Notes under the pieces: generated by a model | What the model was told of the DNA's origin: nothing | Databases searched by the model: none | Seen by the model: only the letters and a program-made list of their open reading frames with translations | Source of the DNA: Aldrovandia affinis | Taxonomy: Eukaryota > Chordata > Actinopteri > Notacanthiformes > Halosauridae | Assembly: GCA_029706075.1 (NCBI GenBank) | Contig: JAINUG010000109.1 | Coordinates: 1,826,501-1,890,500, forward strand | Length of the DNA stretch: 64,000 nucleotides | Reading direction: 5' to 3' | Made by a program: the position numbers and the translations under genes | In this document: piece after piece, positions 1 through 11,325 of the stretch | Numbering within the stretch: position 1 is the stretch's first letter | Layout: every line of letters starts with the position of its first letter

Positions 1-391
1 CTTTCGTTCCTCAGGTAATGTCTCCTCTTCTCAAGATTGGCCTGAACGTGATGGTAATACCACTCTGATCCTTGTAAAGATTTATGCCTTCATTAAATTA
101 GGGGGTTTTAATGATCTCTTTCCTGATCGACATCAATGTGAAACAAATGTGCGTTCGTGACATCCGTGTGCAGAGGTAGCACGCTTATTAGCAACTTCCC
201 TCTAAAACAGAAAGCACCACCTTTACAGCTCCAGGGATCTGAAGCGGCACTGCTGGAAAGGGAAACAATAGAGCGCTCTGGTACTACTTCACCAAATTAA
301 CAAGGTGCATGAAATAGGAAACAGTAGCAATAAAGATAAAGAATTCCAGCCACACTTGAAGTAGAATGGAAGAAGTAATTGTTTATTATGT

Positions 392-415
392 GTTTCGGCA
401 TATAGCCCTCATCAG
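392..415 (-). other. Decayed hammerhead-like core (Penelope-type repeat remnant?)
   Basis: On the minus strand this reads CTGATGA, a 12-nt spacer able to form only a weak stem, then GAAAC. That is the order of the conserved hammerhead ribozyme core (CUGANGA / GAAA). No GUC cleavage triplet follows at the right distance, so it is not a complete ribozyme. A better version lies at 31053-31086 and a poorer one at 15084-15113. Such motifs are known from Penelope-like retroelements and other repeats; assignment to that class is inference. Confidence 0.3.
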
Positions 416-1061
416 GGTTTCAACAACCAATGCATACAAATTGTGCTTATAAATAACTGGCTAACACATTAAACAGTTAAAATCATCCAATGGGAATTAA
501 GGAGGTCTTAAAACAGGCAACCAATGAAAATCCACTAAATAAATCCAATATCCAATATCCACATCCAAAAAATCCACATATCTTTGAAAATGACAGAGTG
601 TGCATCAATTAGGTGATCAATTCCTGATATGGTCTAACAAACTTGAAGGAAAGGAACCTATATTCTCCTTGTCAGGACAGGACTGGAGGAAATGTGAATT
701 AAAAACAGGGAGGGCAGCTTTATCACTGTTGCCAGGTCTTGAGCTGAATGCTGTATGGGCTTCATTTTCACAAGTTTTCCTGTGAAAGATATTAACAGAT
801 ATTATATCAACAGATCAATGGGGCACAGGGCCAAGCGTGTTTTAAATGGTGTATATTTTCACTGTGAGCAACCTGAATGGGGCACAGGGGGGTTTTAAAT
901 GGTGAGTATTGTATTTGTCTGCTTTAATATCCACCATCATCGTCACAATCTCACAACCCTCTGCTGCTGCCATCTCCAAACACATCTGTTCATGGCTCCC
1001 AGTGCCCACCCAGACTAAACCCAGCAAGTAACGGTGACTGCGTGCCAAACAGCCTGTGCAT
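416..1061. other. Non-coding, no recognised feature
   Basis: AT-rich sequence with short open frames lacking any recognisable motif. Two near-identical short phrases, ending in a run like GGCACAGGG, recur around 818-890. No gene or repeat family is recognised. Confidence 0.5.
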
Positions 1062-1409
1062 TGCTGTCTTTATAGCACAGGGAAACACAGTCTCTCTCAC
1101 TAAGGGAGTATGCTGCTGTCTTTATAGCACAGAGAAACACAATCTCTCTCAGTAAGGGCATATGTTGCTCTCTTTATAGCACAGAGAAACACAATCTCTC
1201 TCAGTAAAGGCATACATTGCTGTCTTTATAGCACAGAGAAACACAATCTCTCTCAGTAAAGGCATACATTGCTGTCTTTATAGCACAGAGAAACACAATC
1301 TCTCTCAGTAAGGGCATACGTTGCTGTCTTTATAGCACAGAGAAACACAATCTCTCTCAGTAAGGGCATACGTTGGCGTCTTTATAGCACAGGAAAACAG
1401 AATCCCTGG
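1062..1409. repeat. 52-bp minisatellite, about 6.7 copies
   Basis: The phrase TGTCTTTATAGCACAG recurs with starts at 1065, 1117, 1169, 1221, 1273, 1325 and 1377, an exact 52-bp period. Each unit continues with AAACACAATCTCTCTCAG and a GGCATA phrase. The third and last copies carry single substitutions in the starting phrase, the first units diverge more, and the last unit is partial. Open frames crossing the array are artefacts of the repeat. Confidence 0.93.
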
Positions 1410-1959
1410 ATGCAGAGGAGCCATGTACTGCTGGCAGACCTCAGGATTGAATCCGATAAAGATGAGAGGGAAGAGGGAAGAGAAGGCTCGGCCGTCTTTC
1501 CCAGCTGTACACTATTATCCCATCCCCAGCTTTCAGGAAATGAGCAATCATTTAGCGCTGACAGGTACACGAGGAACCTCGCCATCTCCCCCCCTAAAAC
1601 CTACCAAATAATGCATTACAGCAGGTTAACATTAACCTTACGGCTCACTTCGCATTCTTGCTAAGGTCAGTTTCATACCTTGGCTTTTCACTTTTCATTT
1701 CGTAATGTTACGTTACATTTCTGGGGTTTTTGGGAGGGGGGACTAAAAAGACAAAGATATGGATAATAATAAATACAGGTAATAAAAGGTGCTGCCGTCA
1801 GACCAAAAGAAACACCAGTGGTCCAAGGCTCTCTCTTTTTTCTCTCTCCTTTTTTCCTTTGATTGTAAAACGTGATCGTTTAAAAGCCTCCTGTGAGCTG
1901 TAGAGAGTTTAGCGTGTCCAGCTTTTACTGGGGCGGAACCAAAGGCCCTCCTTTCAGCA
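1410..1959. other. Non-coding, no recognised feature
   Basis: Mixed-composition sequence between the minisatellite and a SINE. Short overlapping frames exist on both strands but none resembles a protein family or has plausible splice structure. Confidence 0.5.
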
Positions 1960-2173
1960 CATTACAGGCATTTAGCAGACGCTCTTACCCAGACCGACTT
2001 ACACAGTTTGACATTTCTTTACATGCAATCCATTCATACAGCTGGACATTTACTGAAGCAATTCAGGTTAAGTACCTTGCTCAACAAGGGTACAACGGCA
2101 GTGCCCTATCTGAGAACCTGCAACCTTTGCGTTATAAACCCAGCTCCCTAACCATTATACTACATTGCCGCCC
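1960..2173 (-). mobile_element. tRNA-headed SINE with L2-type tail (UnaSINE1-like)
   Basis: Read on the minus strand, a tRNA-like head (GGCAATGTAGTATAATGG as box A; box B-like GCAGGTT region) is followed by a body with CTGTTGTACCC-like and CAGCTGTATGAATGG-like blocks and the tail AGCGTCTGCTAAATGCC. The hairpin stem is altered here (GGTCT/AGAGC). At about 210 bp it is near full length for this family. The open frame over it is a by-product. Confidence 0.85.
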
Positions 2174-4383
2174 AGGACCATGGCAGTTCCCTGTGCTTGA
2201 GTGTTACAGGCCTAGCCCTGTTAAAATAACAGCATCTGAAAACAATCTGCTGGTGGCTCCAATTTGGATGCCCCCTCTCAGAACCCAGTGGCTGGCAGCC
2301 CAGAGAGGCAGGGCCAGTCACACAGAACCAGAACCAAGAATAATCTGTTCGGAATTAACTCAGATTCAGAACCCATAAATCCTTAACCACAGGGTTTATG
2401 TCTAGCTTTAAGTCAGTGAGGCCATCGTGTGCCAACTGCAACTGAAATTCTTCAACTTCAAATTCAAATGTGCTTTTATTGTTATGACCGTGCATCAGCA
2501 TAGTATTGCCATAGCTAATTGTTTACAAAAAATTAAAAACTACACTAGAGACCCGTTCAGCTAAAGCTCTTTAAAAAGGTTTTTATTTTTTATTTAAGCA
2601 ACTTACATTAACTCAATTATTGAAAAAATAATCATAAATATAATATATTCTCTGACATGCACCAATAATGGTGTGTGCAACTGCTGTGGAGGGAAAAGTA
2701 TTTTGATTGGTCCATTGGTCAGTGATTGACAGGAAGCCCATGCCGCAGTAGCTCCACCTACGCTCAAATGACGAACCCAGATGGGCTGAATGGCCTGTTC
2801 CTATCATTATGCATTCTTATGTTGTTAAGCTCTTATGTTCTTACTGTATCAAGGGGTTTGTGAAGCCACACTCTTCCTTTTATCATTGTATTGGAAGTGT
2901 TTGACAGCTCCGGAGAGGGTACAGATGGGATCGATTTGCTAATATCTACGGTTCTTACAGTAACTCCCGCAGTTTACAGGATGGTCTTTGAGTTCTGTAA
3001 CCTTGGATGTGATAATACTTAATTCAACTTGACATTGCTGCTCAAATGATTAAGCACACCACATTTTGAGCAGGGTGAAAAAAACACACACAAAATTCAA
3101 CAACATAAAATGACAATAAAAAAAGAGGTTTTTCACCTTTTTCTCCCCAAATTGGAATCACCAATTGTGCCTTCTGAAAAAAAGTATAAGCTCCAATGCA
3201 CTACCTTCTTGTGTCTAAATTTGTTGCACATTTTAGGCCAAAAACAAAGAGCAGCAGACCAATGCGGCCCTCTGGCACCAGTGTGTGCCACCCCCGGTCG
3301 ATACCTATATATACACCTGTGTGCATTTCAGAGGTCAGACACCTGCCACCTATTCCAGTTTTTATTTATAAAAAAATATATTTGGATAATATGAGAGGTA
3401 TGATTTATCTGAGGGCATCTCGAACAACGGCAATGAAGTTTCATATGGAGGCACACAGTTTCACGTGTTCTTTCATTCACTGTCCCAGAAATATGCCGTT
3501 CTCTGCTATTTGCAAGGGGTATTCCACACATAGCCATACCATATAATCATAACATTTAGCCCTGGAAAGCATCAGTACTTGTCTTATTTCTGAGAAATAT
3601 TCATAGAATGTCTTTCTAACCATTTCTTTGAAAGATTCACTTCTGTGTGCAAACTAGATATGCCAATGCTGTGATCTTAATGCATCCATACCAATCAGGC
3701 TTGTTTTGTTTAAGAAAATATCAGCACTTTCATTTTAAAGAATGACTTTCCTTTGCCTTGCAAGACACCTGCTTCATATGATCTACAATACCACATCTTA
3801 TGTTATTTCATTTAAAATGCGACTGGAGTCAAGCACTTGAAAGCTTCAAAGAGCAATTATCCAAAAACTAAAAAGTGCAGCAGGCTATTACCACAGTCAT
3901 TCCTTCATCACACTGTGAATTCCATTCATAATATCATCTTTTATGCACTTTCCATGTTACAAAGTGTTCCTCTTTCGGTTTCAAAACAAAGAGATATATT
4001 TTAGAGATAAGCAGCCATCGTATCCCCCTGCTGTGGGAAAATTAGCTTACCATTTCATGTATGGTTGTTCTATTAGGTTGTTAGCCTTTGGCTATAAACA
4101 CTTAATGCAATGCATTAGATGCCTGTTTTTTAAACATTGTAAGAGTCCATTTTGCTATGTTCTTGACAAATAATAAACTAAAATAATAAACAAACAATTA
4201 TAAACTTAATTCATACTATATTATGGTTTTGACACTGAGCAGGAGAGTACTGTACTGTAGGTCTACTGTACACTAAATAAATGATTGTGTAATGATTTTG
4301 ATTAATCAACGATATTCAAACAGAAACACATTGTGCAAACACAGAACGACTACCCATGTATTTTTATGAGATCTGGGCCAGTA
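2174..4383. other. Non-coding, mostly unique AT-rich DNA
   Basis: About 2.2 kb without a supportable gene. At 3124-3175 a CTCCCCAAATTGG phrase resembles the tail of the second SINE family of this window (see 38999-39371), suggesting an old fragment. The rest has no recognisable repeat or exon. Confidence 0.45.
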
Positions 4384-4521
4384 TGTATAAAGCATCTCAG
4401 AGTAGGAGCACTGATCTAGGATTAGTTTGTTCTTTTAGCTCATAATGGATGAGGTTAGGATATGGACCGGGGAAAGCCTGATCCTAGACCAGCACTCCTA
4501 CTCTGAGATGCTTTATGCACA
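4384..4521. mobile_element. Foldback MITE, copy 1
   Basis: Near-palindromic element. The left arm TATAAAGCATCTCAGAGTAG is mirrored by CTACTCTGAGATGCTTTATG at the right end, with about 45 bp between the arms (TTTAGCTCATAATGGAT). The same element occurs at 25625-25760 and, split, at 25769-26612. It is non-coding; the transposon superfamily cannot be assigned from the ends alone. Confidence 0.85.
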
Positions 4522-4880
4522 CAAGCCCTATAGCATTCCTACCGCATGTGAGTTTATTCCTGTCCCAGTTCAGTTCTGTCTCAATTTGTCCTCCCATTTC
4601 TAAACATGTGCTAGTTGTGCTAGTGTTCTTTTATGCCTCCGTACAATGCAAATTTGAATGTCAAACATGCAATGCAATCATCACTTCAAAGCAGACAAGA
4701 GTGGGTTGAACAAAAGTTCAAGACTGCAATCTTTAAATCTCCAAAAACAAATGTGCAATGTTTATTTGGCTGTGCCTGACAAGAAACCATAAATAGGCAG
4801 CTTTGGAAAAAAACATCCATGGCTCCTGCAATCCTGCCAGGCACAAACCACAACGTATAGCTTAAAGCCAAAAAAGGAAC

Positions 4881-5162
4881 TGTGTATGTGTGCGTGTGTG
4901 TATGGACATGTGTGGGGGGGGGAGTGGGTGCGCGCGTGAGTATGTGTGTGTTTCTGTGTGAGTGCTTCTGTATCTGTGTGCGCGTGTTTATGTGTGTCTG
5001 TGTGGGTGTGTGCATGTGTGTGCAGGTGCACGTGTGGGCGCGCGTGTGGGCATGCGTTTGTGTGGGTGTGTGCGTGAGTGTGTTTGCATGAGTGTGTGTG
5101 TGCGTATGTGGGTATGTGTGCATGTGTGTGGGTATGTGTGTGTGTGTGGGCGTGTGTGCGTT
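4881..5162. repeat. GT-rich microsatellite
   Basis: About 280 bp of alternating GT with interspersed GC, GCGCGC and TGTGGG steps. Long open frames across it are Cys/Val-rich on plus and His/Thr-rich on minus, the usual translation of (GT)n, and are not genes. The CG/TG-alternating parts are candidate Z-DNA. Confidence 0.93.
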
Positions 5163-6164
5163 TGAGGAGGAGGGAGTGTTTTGTGAATGCATGCTAAAAT
5201 ACCAGTACTTTCCATTAATGCAAAAATAAACACTGAAAGTACCTCTATAGTATTCTCCTGTGCAGGAAAACCATCTTAATGTTTTCAGTGGTACACTGAT
5301 AGCCCTCATTCTGTCATACCTTGGACTAAGAGTCGCACAAACAAGCATAAGATGCCATATGATATCCTGACATTTTCAGAGGTAAAGAAATGAATATTAC
5401 ATCGGATTTCTCGATGCTCTGGGTTTACTCTTGTGCACTTCCACGGTGAGAGACCGCTGTGTCGTCTTTGCCTGTCAAAAGTTCGCTCAAACTCTGAGAG
5501 AAAACTACACGGTGTGGCGGTCCGATTGTGACAAACTGCAATTAGTTTCAAAGCACAGCCTGCCGAAGGCAACCGCAGCGTGTATCCAAGAGACCGATGG
5601 AGGAGGCTTACCTGCCTGTCACTGGTCTAGATATAATGTTTGTATGGAGTTTCTCTCTCTCTGTGCCAGCTGTAATCAAAAATTCACAGCAGCATAATTG
5701 TAATAGAACACCCTGTGAATGCTCAGGAATGCATCCATAAAGGCAACAGGTATACATAGTGTGTGCACACAATGTGTGCGTTTGTCAGTTTTGGCATACG
5801 TCCACAATAGTGATAATGGTTCTCCATGGGCGCACTACTTAATACCTGACTGGATGACTTTTACAGTAACATCTCATCTCGGAAGGGGGCGATGTGAAAT
5901 AGGATTATTTCCCTTTTTTATTAATAAAACGGGGCCCAGGATTTATAGGCTTATCCTGTGAAACATACTGCTCTGACAATACAAAACCCCTCAGACCCCC
6001 TCACTACTTTCAGTCTGTTGTTAAACCTTTAGGTTAACCTGAACTGTAGGTGTACAACTGGACCGGATGGAGACATGCGTAGTGTTTTTTTCACGTTTTA
6101 TGCGATATTTTCAACAGGGCTTCATGATTTTACTACTATAATATAAGAACAAAGGAATACATAA
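5163..6164. other. Non-coding, no recognised feature
   Basis: About 1 kb of unique-looking sequence. Open frames of 80-90 codons on both strands show no family motif, and their overlap in antiphase argues against coding. Confidence 0.45.
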
Positions 6165-6432
6165 TGACGAGAATGGACCCGGACCTGCCGATTCTCCCTC
6201 GACAACATCCGGAGGATCCGACCGTTCCTCACCCAAGAGGCCACACAACTCCTGGTCCAGGCCCTGGTGATCTCGCATCTGGACTACTGCAATTCCTTGC
6301 TGGCAGGCCTACCGACCTGTGCCATCAAGCCATTGCAACTAGTCCAGAATACTGCCGCACATCTGGTGTTCAATCAACCGAAGTTCACCCACATCACCCC
6401 TCTCCTCTCCTCTCTGCACTGGCTCCTTTTTT
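6165..6432 (+). pseudogene. L2-clade LINE reverse transcriptase fragment
   Basis: In one frame the DNA encodes a stretch like NIRRIRPFLT..., then SHLDYCNSLLAGLP, QLVQNTAAHLVFN and ITPLLSSLHWL. These are the conserved blocks after the polymerase active site in fish L2-type LINEs, also seen in the larger copies at 24490-25414 and 33615-33962. Both ends are truncated and a T-run interrupts it at about 6427. It is a dead fragment. Confidence 0.9.
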
Positions 6433-6440
6433 TTTTTTTA

Positions 6441-7218
6441 CTGGTAAGCACAGACCTGGTAGGTGGGTATGGTAAGGGTTAACTACTATAAAGTGGTTAC
6501 TATGGCATGGGTAAATACATCTAGTAAAGGTTAAAGGCAGTAGTCTCATTTCAAAATATATTTCAAAATATCTCCCATTTTTGCTGAATGTTATATTATA
6601 TTTAGCTTAAATGTTACTCTAACGCAGAAAATGTTAATTCGAATGAATGTGTTGTTACATTTGATACTAACCTCTGTGCTGTGACGACCTTGTTAAAACG
6701 CTAAACGAGAAAACGTCAGACGCTCATTTTCTTCAAAAGGAAGTGAAACCTGGCACAGCAGGTGGTGAATGCTGAGCGACTGAAGAGTCAAGCCTTTAAT
6801 ACCAATACAGGTTTGGGTTGAAGATATACACTGATTTCACTCCTGTTATGTAAAAGTGTTTTGGACTCTTAAGTTTAATAATTCACTGGGGAAGAATAAT
6901 ACAGGAAAGGCTGTTTCACTTCAAGGCTGCCCTCTCCCTCAGGTCCAGTGTATTATGCATCCCTTTAAATAAATGATCCGTTAGCGTACTTTTTTTAATC
7001 AGGAGACAAATTGAAATCAGCGCTGGCTAATCCAGTTCCCCCAAAGACTCGGAGAGTTCTGGCTTTCACTGCTCCTCCAAGTTTGATTGCTTCATTGAAT
7101 TCTGTCTGGAAACTGCTTTTTTTAAGTGTACAATCTGTAGCTGAATGGGGGGTACCTTTAAACCTTCAGGACTGAGACTTGCTGAGACTGGAGCTGCCCA
7201 TCTCTAAATGTGATCCTT
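6441..7218. other. Non-coding, no recognised feature
   Basis: AT-rich unique DNA up to the minisatellite at 7219. No exon-like frame or repeat end was seen. Confidence 0.45.
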
Positions 7219-7265
7219 ACCCACCACTAAACTATATCATTCAATGCCTGCCTACCACTAAACTA

Positions 7266-7759
7266 CAGGTAACTGCCAAAGTAAAGGAAACACGAGTAAA
7301 TTAAGGGTTCTGGTGGCTCTGTTACGGTGTGGGGTGCATTTTCCTGTCATGGTTTAGGTCCACTCAACCCCTTAGAGGGAAAGGTAAACATCAATAAATA
7401 CAAAGCCATTCTGAGTGATCACATTCATCCTATTGTGAAGCATTTCTACCCTAATTGGAGTGATCTCTTCCAGGATGACATCCACAGGGCACGAGTGGTC
7501 ACTGAATGGTTTGATGAATCCAATTGAACATTGATGGGAGATTCTGGAGCAGTGGCTGAGACAGCATTTTCCACCACCATCAAAACACCAAATGATGTAA
7601 TTTCTCATGGAAAAATGGTGTTACACCCCTACAATATAGTTCCAGACACTTGTAGAATCTACGCCAAGGTGCACTGAAGCTGTTCTGCAGGCTCGTGGTG
7701 GCCCAACAACATATTAAGGCACTTTATGTTGGCGTTTCCATTATTTTGGCAGTTACCTG
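7266..7759 (+). mobile_element. Tc1/mariner-like non-autonomous element, 494 bp
   Basis: Terminal inverted repeats CAGGTAACTGCCAAAGTAAA (left) and TTATTTTGGCAGTTACCTG (right) are flanked by TA target duplications at 7264-7265 and 7760-7761. The interior holds a broken piece of transposase. A sibling lies at 29390-29885 and shortened relatives at 29010-29243 and 55708-55908. Confidence 0.95.
7315..7530 (+). pseudogene. Tc1-like transposase fragment
   Basis: The frame encodes WGAFSCHGLGPLNPLEGKVN, then ...YKAILSDHIHP and LFQDDIHRA. This corresponds to the central catalytic region of Tc1-type transposases (W-G-F, GPL, and the FQ-D second catalytic Asp). The NAP usually following that Asp is missing, as are the helix-turn-helix N-terminus and the last acidic residue, so the protein cannot be functional. 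Confidence 0.9.
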
Positions 7760-7970
7760 TATATCATTCATTGTTTGCCTACCACTACACTGCATTAACC
7801 ATTGTTTACCCTCCAATAAACTATATGATCTATCATTTACTCACCACTAAACATACTGTACAATCCATTGTTTGCCTACCACTAAAGTATATGATTCATT
7901 GTAGACACACCAGTAAACTATATGAAGCACTGTTTACCCACTGCAGAAGTATGTGATCAATTCCACCCTT

Positions 7971-8898
7971 TAGAAGGAATTTGAGAAGCCATTCAATATG
8001 CGCAATAGCACTTACTTTACTTTTTCTGGTTAACTCACTTCCCTGGGTTTCTTGGGTTTAAATTAGTTGCTGATTTTAAGGTGAAAACAAAAAAAAATTG
8101 CAGACCCTGTGGTCTTCCAGGACCAAGGTTGGGGATCCCTGCCCTAAGTGCATTGTTGAATATATTGAGAAAAGAGCAGAAGAGTGCATATGAAAACAGA
8201 GTGCCACTCCAAAGAGATGGTCCACTCCTTTAGTGTAAAGTACACTGCCACTGGTCACTTATTTTTTCAAACACGGTTATTGAACAAAATAATGACGCAC
8301 CACCCTCACTTAAATCCATTTGCTACATACAAGCATTACTGAGGTTGCTTTCCCAGCTAACCATTTTTGGTTTCCAGGAACATTCCTGGAAAGTTAGGAT
8401 AAGTGTTTCCTGGATGTCCCTTGAACGTTATTCCTACATCAAAGTAAACTGGAGGAACGGGTCTTAGTTTTGTTATTTCAGTTAAAAAATCATTTTAATT
8501 ATGAATGGATAATTAATTGTCATTGGATATGACATTCAACTAATTTGGAATTTCTATACTTGCAATCAAAACAGCACACACCCTCCATGATGTTGAGGCC
8601 ACAATTTTAACAGTAGGAATATGACAAGTCAAATACGAGTTTCGCCTGTGTAAAATAGTGTGCAGACTGCAGTATCAGCTTGTTTTCCTGAAACCACCTG
8701 TAACGGGGTAGAGGTTACAGCTATATTTAAACTTAAATTGTGCTTTTCTTATTCTGACAGGTGCAATTGCTTCCACGTGAAGAAGGCACAACAGGGGTGT
8801 GAGAGAAAGACTCACCTACTTTTGGTCAAGGACCATCTAGCGACGTCAGGAGCAGCATAGCATTGGGCGTGCGGCATAGCACTGAGTGTACCCTAGAG
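7971..8898. other. Non-coding; one isolated hAT-type end
   Basis: No gene is seen. At 8110-8145 the phrase CCAGGACCAAGGTTGGGGAT followed by CCCTGCCCTA is the typical right end of hAT-type miniature elements, but I could not find its partner nearby. The remainder is AT-rich unique sequence. Confidence 0.4.
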
Positions 8899-9066
8899 CA
8901 GTGTTTCTCAATCCATTCCTATAAGGCACACTGCCCTGCATATTTTCATTCCAACCTATCATCTGCATTGGTCGTCTGTTAATGATCACTTGAGCATGAT
9001 TAAGTGGTGGTTGGAATGAAAACATGCAGGTCAGTGTGCCCTGTAGGAATGGGTTGAGAAACACTG
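8899..9066. mobile_element. hAT-like MITE 1 of 3, 168 bp
   Basis: Inverted ends CAGTGTTTCTCAATCCATTC and GAATGGGTTGAGAAACACTG. Flanking 8-bp target duplications are CCCTAGAG (8891-8898) and CCCTATAG (9067-9074), one mismatch. The 8-bp duplication and the CAG...CTG ends fit the hAT superfamily. It is almost entirely foldback and non-coding. Confidence 0.92.
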
Positions 9067-9074
9067 CCCTATAG

Positions 9075-9652
9075 CAGTGATTCACAAACTCAGTCCTGGG
9101 GACCCACTGTGTATGCTGTTTAGTGTTACAGACAATCTCTTGATCAACTGAAGTTGTTGAGAATGTGTGTAAGTTCTACTATCATTTTTTCCTGAAACTT
9201 ATTTTGACACAATGCAGGTTTGGCTCATTGCAATTTGCTCTGTCATTGAAGTCATTCACTTTCCACAAACGGTTTAGTGTGACCAGGTGTCCACACTTTC
9301 AACAATAAGGCCCCCACTGATTTCACCTGCCAGTCTATAATTGAATCAATTAAAAAAGGTAACTTTCTAAAGGAATTATGTGTCATATAGTACAGTACAG
9401 AAAATGAGAGCATTAGTTGATCTGACTGATTGAAAGTCCTGGGATGTGAATATGGGAAATGTATTGTTCATGGCATGCATAGCTATTTCTGACATAATAT
9501 GGCCATAACAGAGTAAATCATGCTTTAATAGAAATTAAAAGTGTCTAATTAAGAACAATTAACAGCTAGTTACAATTCAGAGGCTGTCCTTATGGTTGGA
9601 ATGAAAATCAGCACACACAGGGGGTCCCCAAGACTGAGTTTGAGAGCCACTG
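9075..9652. mobile_element. hAT-like MITE 2 of 3, 578 bp
   Basis: Left end CAGTGATTCACAAACTCAGT, right end ACTGAGTTTGAGAGCCACTG. It abuts the previous element across CCCTATAG and ends at CCATAGAG (9653-9660), so each neighbour shares a CC-TA-AG type target. The interior is AT-rich and non-coding. Confidence 0.88.
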
Positions 9653-9660
9653 CCATAGAG

Positions 9661-9877
9661 CAGGGGTGCCCAGGTTTGGTCGACAAGAACTACTGGGTGT
9701 GCTAGCTTTTGTTCCAGGTCTTCACTATCACTCCTGATTCAAATATTAATTGTCCTGATGAGCAGTTGATTAATGAAATCAGGTGTGTTAGTGAAAAGAT
9801 TAATGAAATCAGGTGTGTTAGTGAAGGGATTAATGAAATCAGGTGTAGATCTTGAGGAACAAAGCTGGGCACCCCTG
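9661..9877. mobile_element. hAT-like MITE 3 of 3, 217 bp
   Basis: Left end CAGGGGTGCCCAGGTTTGGT, right end CAAAGCTGGGCACCCCTG. The left flank is CCATAGAG; the right flank TTGTGGGT does not match, so the duplication is lost or the target differs. The interior holds almost three direct copies of a 28-30-bp phrase beginning GATTAATGAAATCAGGTGT (9769-9846). Confidence 0.85.
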
Positions 9878-9984
9878 TTGTGGGTCATAAGTGCATTCTG
9901 AAACGCTTGTCTTCTAAGCTGTCCCCATACTCTGAAGAACTCTAAAGGTCCTTAATGTTATCTCCTCTGCCCTTGACACAAAAC

Positions 9985-11196
9985 AATACTGTGTTGCAAT
10001 TTTCATTGATTTGTCAACAGCCTTCGATACTGTAGAACATTCCATTCTAGTATCAAGGTTAAGGAGCAATGGTGTCTCTGAACATTCTCTGTCCTGGTTC
10101 ATAAACTACCTTTCCCAAAGGGTACAGTGTGTCTCAACAGAACATCTGGTGTCTCAACCCCTGCCTGTCACCAAGGGTGTTCCCCAAGGCTCAATCTTAG
10201 CCCCCACTCTCTTCTCAATCTACATCAATAACACACCCTGCGCTGTCAGCAATATAAACTTCTTCCGTCAAACTGACCTTCGTCCAAATAACCATCTCTT
10301 CCCATGCTTGATTATGGAGACGTCCTGTATAGAGGTGCATATACATGTAGGGATGCCCTTGAGTGGCTAGATGTTCTGTACCACTCAGCCATCAGATTCG
10401 CCACTAATGCTCCTTACAAAATCCATCACTGCAACCTGTACTCCTCCATAAATTGGTCATCTTTGCACACCAGACAACGGTTCACTGGCTCAGATTCATT
10501 TACAAAACCCTTCTTGGTCTGACCCCATCTTATCTGCAAAACCTCTTACTATACTCCTCCTCTACATATAATACCCGATCTTCTAACCACATTCTCTTAA
10601 ATGTTCCCAAAACAAATACCTCACTTGATCGCTTTGCATTCAAATTTGCTGCACCCAATGATTGGAATGAGTTACAAAAATCTCTAAAACTGGACAATCT
10701 CTCTAACAGCTTTCAAGGACTCTATCATGGATATTCTCACAGACACATGCAACTGCTTTCCATCCTCAAATAATATCAATACTTTGATGTTTGTCTCATG
10801 CCTGCCCCAACTCTTGTCTTAATTGTGCTTATGTTCTGTTGTGCATATTTTTGTGCTGTTTTTTTAAATATATGCTTTCTGTTATTTATTGCCTTATGCC
10901 TTTGCAATGCATTGTGTTTGCGTCCTACTGTCCCTGTTATTCCTGCGGTCTTGTGTTTTTACTATTTGCTGTATGTAACTCTTTGTTATCGTCTGACCTG
11001 TCGCCTGACCTGGCAGAACACTATTCTAATTCAGTATTGAATGTTCTATCTGTCTAATTTGTTTTTAATATATATTTTTTTATCCCCTCCCTTTTCCCCT
11101 CAAGAGGCTAATTGCCAGGCCATCCTTGTAAATAAGAATGTGTTCTTAAGTGACCTGCCTGGTTAAATAAAGGTTAAATAAATAAATAAAGATAAG
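9985..11196 (+). mobile_element. Decayed CR1/L2-superfamily LINE with internal deletion
   Basis: Consecutive frames encode FIDLSTAFDTVEHSIL, then KGVPQGSILAPTLFSIYINN, then a later block LDYGDVLYRGA...LYHSAIRFAT and a C-terminal part with WNELQKSLKL. These are reverse-transcriptase palm motifs of LINEs. The segment that should hold the catalytic YxDD is missing between about 10255 and 10300, and frameshifts follow. The 3' end is a TTAAATAAAGG-type region with AAATAAA repeats, as in fish CR1/Rex-like elements. Not functional. Confidence 0.9.
10011..10300 (+). pseudogene. LINE reverse transcriptase N-part of palm (broken)
   Basis: Carries the AFDTVEH motif (first catalytic Asp region) and KGVPQGS motif of non-LTR reverse transcriptases, then breaks before the YADD block. 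The downstream continuation at 10304-10770 is in other frames. This is the most intact domain of the 9985-11196 element. Confidence 0.88.
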
Positions 11197-11210
11197 CTAT
11201 TACTATTTCA

Positions 11211-11325
11211 GCCCTGCGATGGATTGGCGACCTGTCCAGGGTGTATTCCTGCCTTTGCAGGCTCCAGCCCCCCGCGACCCTGACCAGGAATAAGCGGCTT
11301 AGATAATGGATGGATGGATGGATGG
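11211..11325 (+). mobile_element. Rex3/RTE-like 3' fragment with perfect 12-bp target duplication
   Basis: The sequence runs CCCTGCGATGGATTGGCGAC, CTGTCCAGGGTGTA, GGCTCCAGCCCCCCGCGACC and ends in GGATGGATGGAT repeats, the characteristic 3' end of fish Rex3 (RTE clade) elements. ATTACTATTTCA occurs at both 11199-11210 and 11326-11337, a perfect target-site duplication, so this is a short and fairly young 5'-truncated insertion. Confidence 0.9.

Larger units (their letters stand above)
7219..7970. repeat. 31-35-bp minisatellite interrupted by a Tc1-like element
   Basis: Units of the form ACCACTAAACTATATGAT...ATTGTTTGCCT occur about twice before 7265 and about six times after 7761. The Tc1-like element at 7266-7759 sits inside one unit. 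Removing it and one TA restores a unit matching its neighbour (AAACTATATCATTCA). Units outside the insertion are 70-90% alike by eye. Confidence 0.85.

Noticed and set aside
1062-1409. CRISPR array
   Set aside because: Direct 52-bp tandem units have no unique spacers; the context is vertebrate.
1893-2378. 161-codon plus-strand frame
   Set aside because: It reads antisense through a tRNA-headed SINE (1960-2173).
4686-5348. 220-codon minus-strand frame rich in His and Thr
   Set aside because: Its centre is the GT microsatellite at 4881-5162; flanks show no domain or splice signal.
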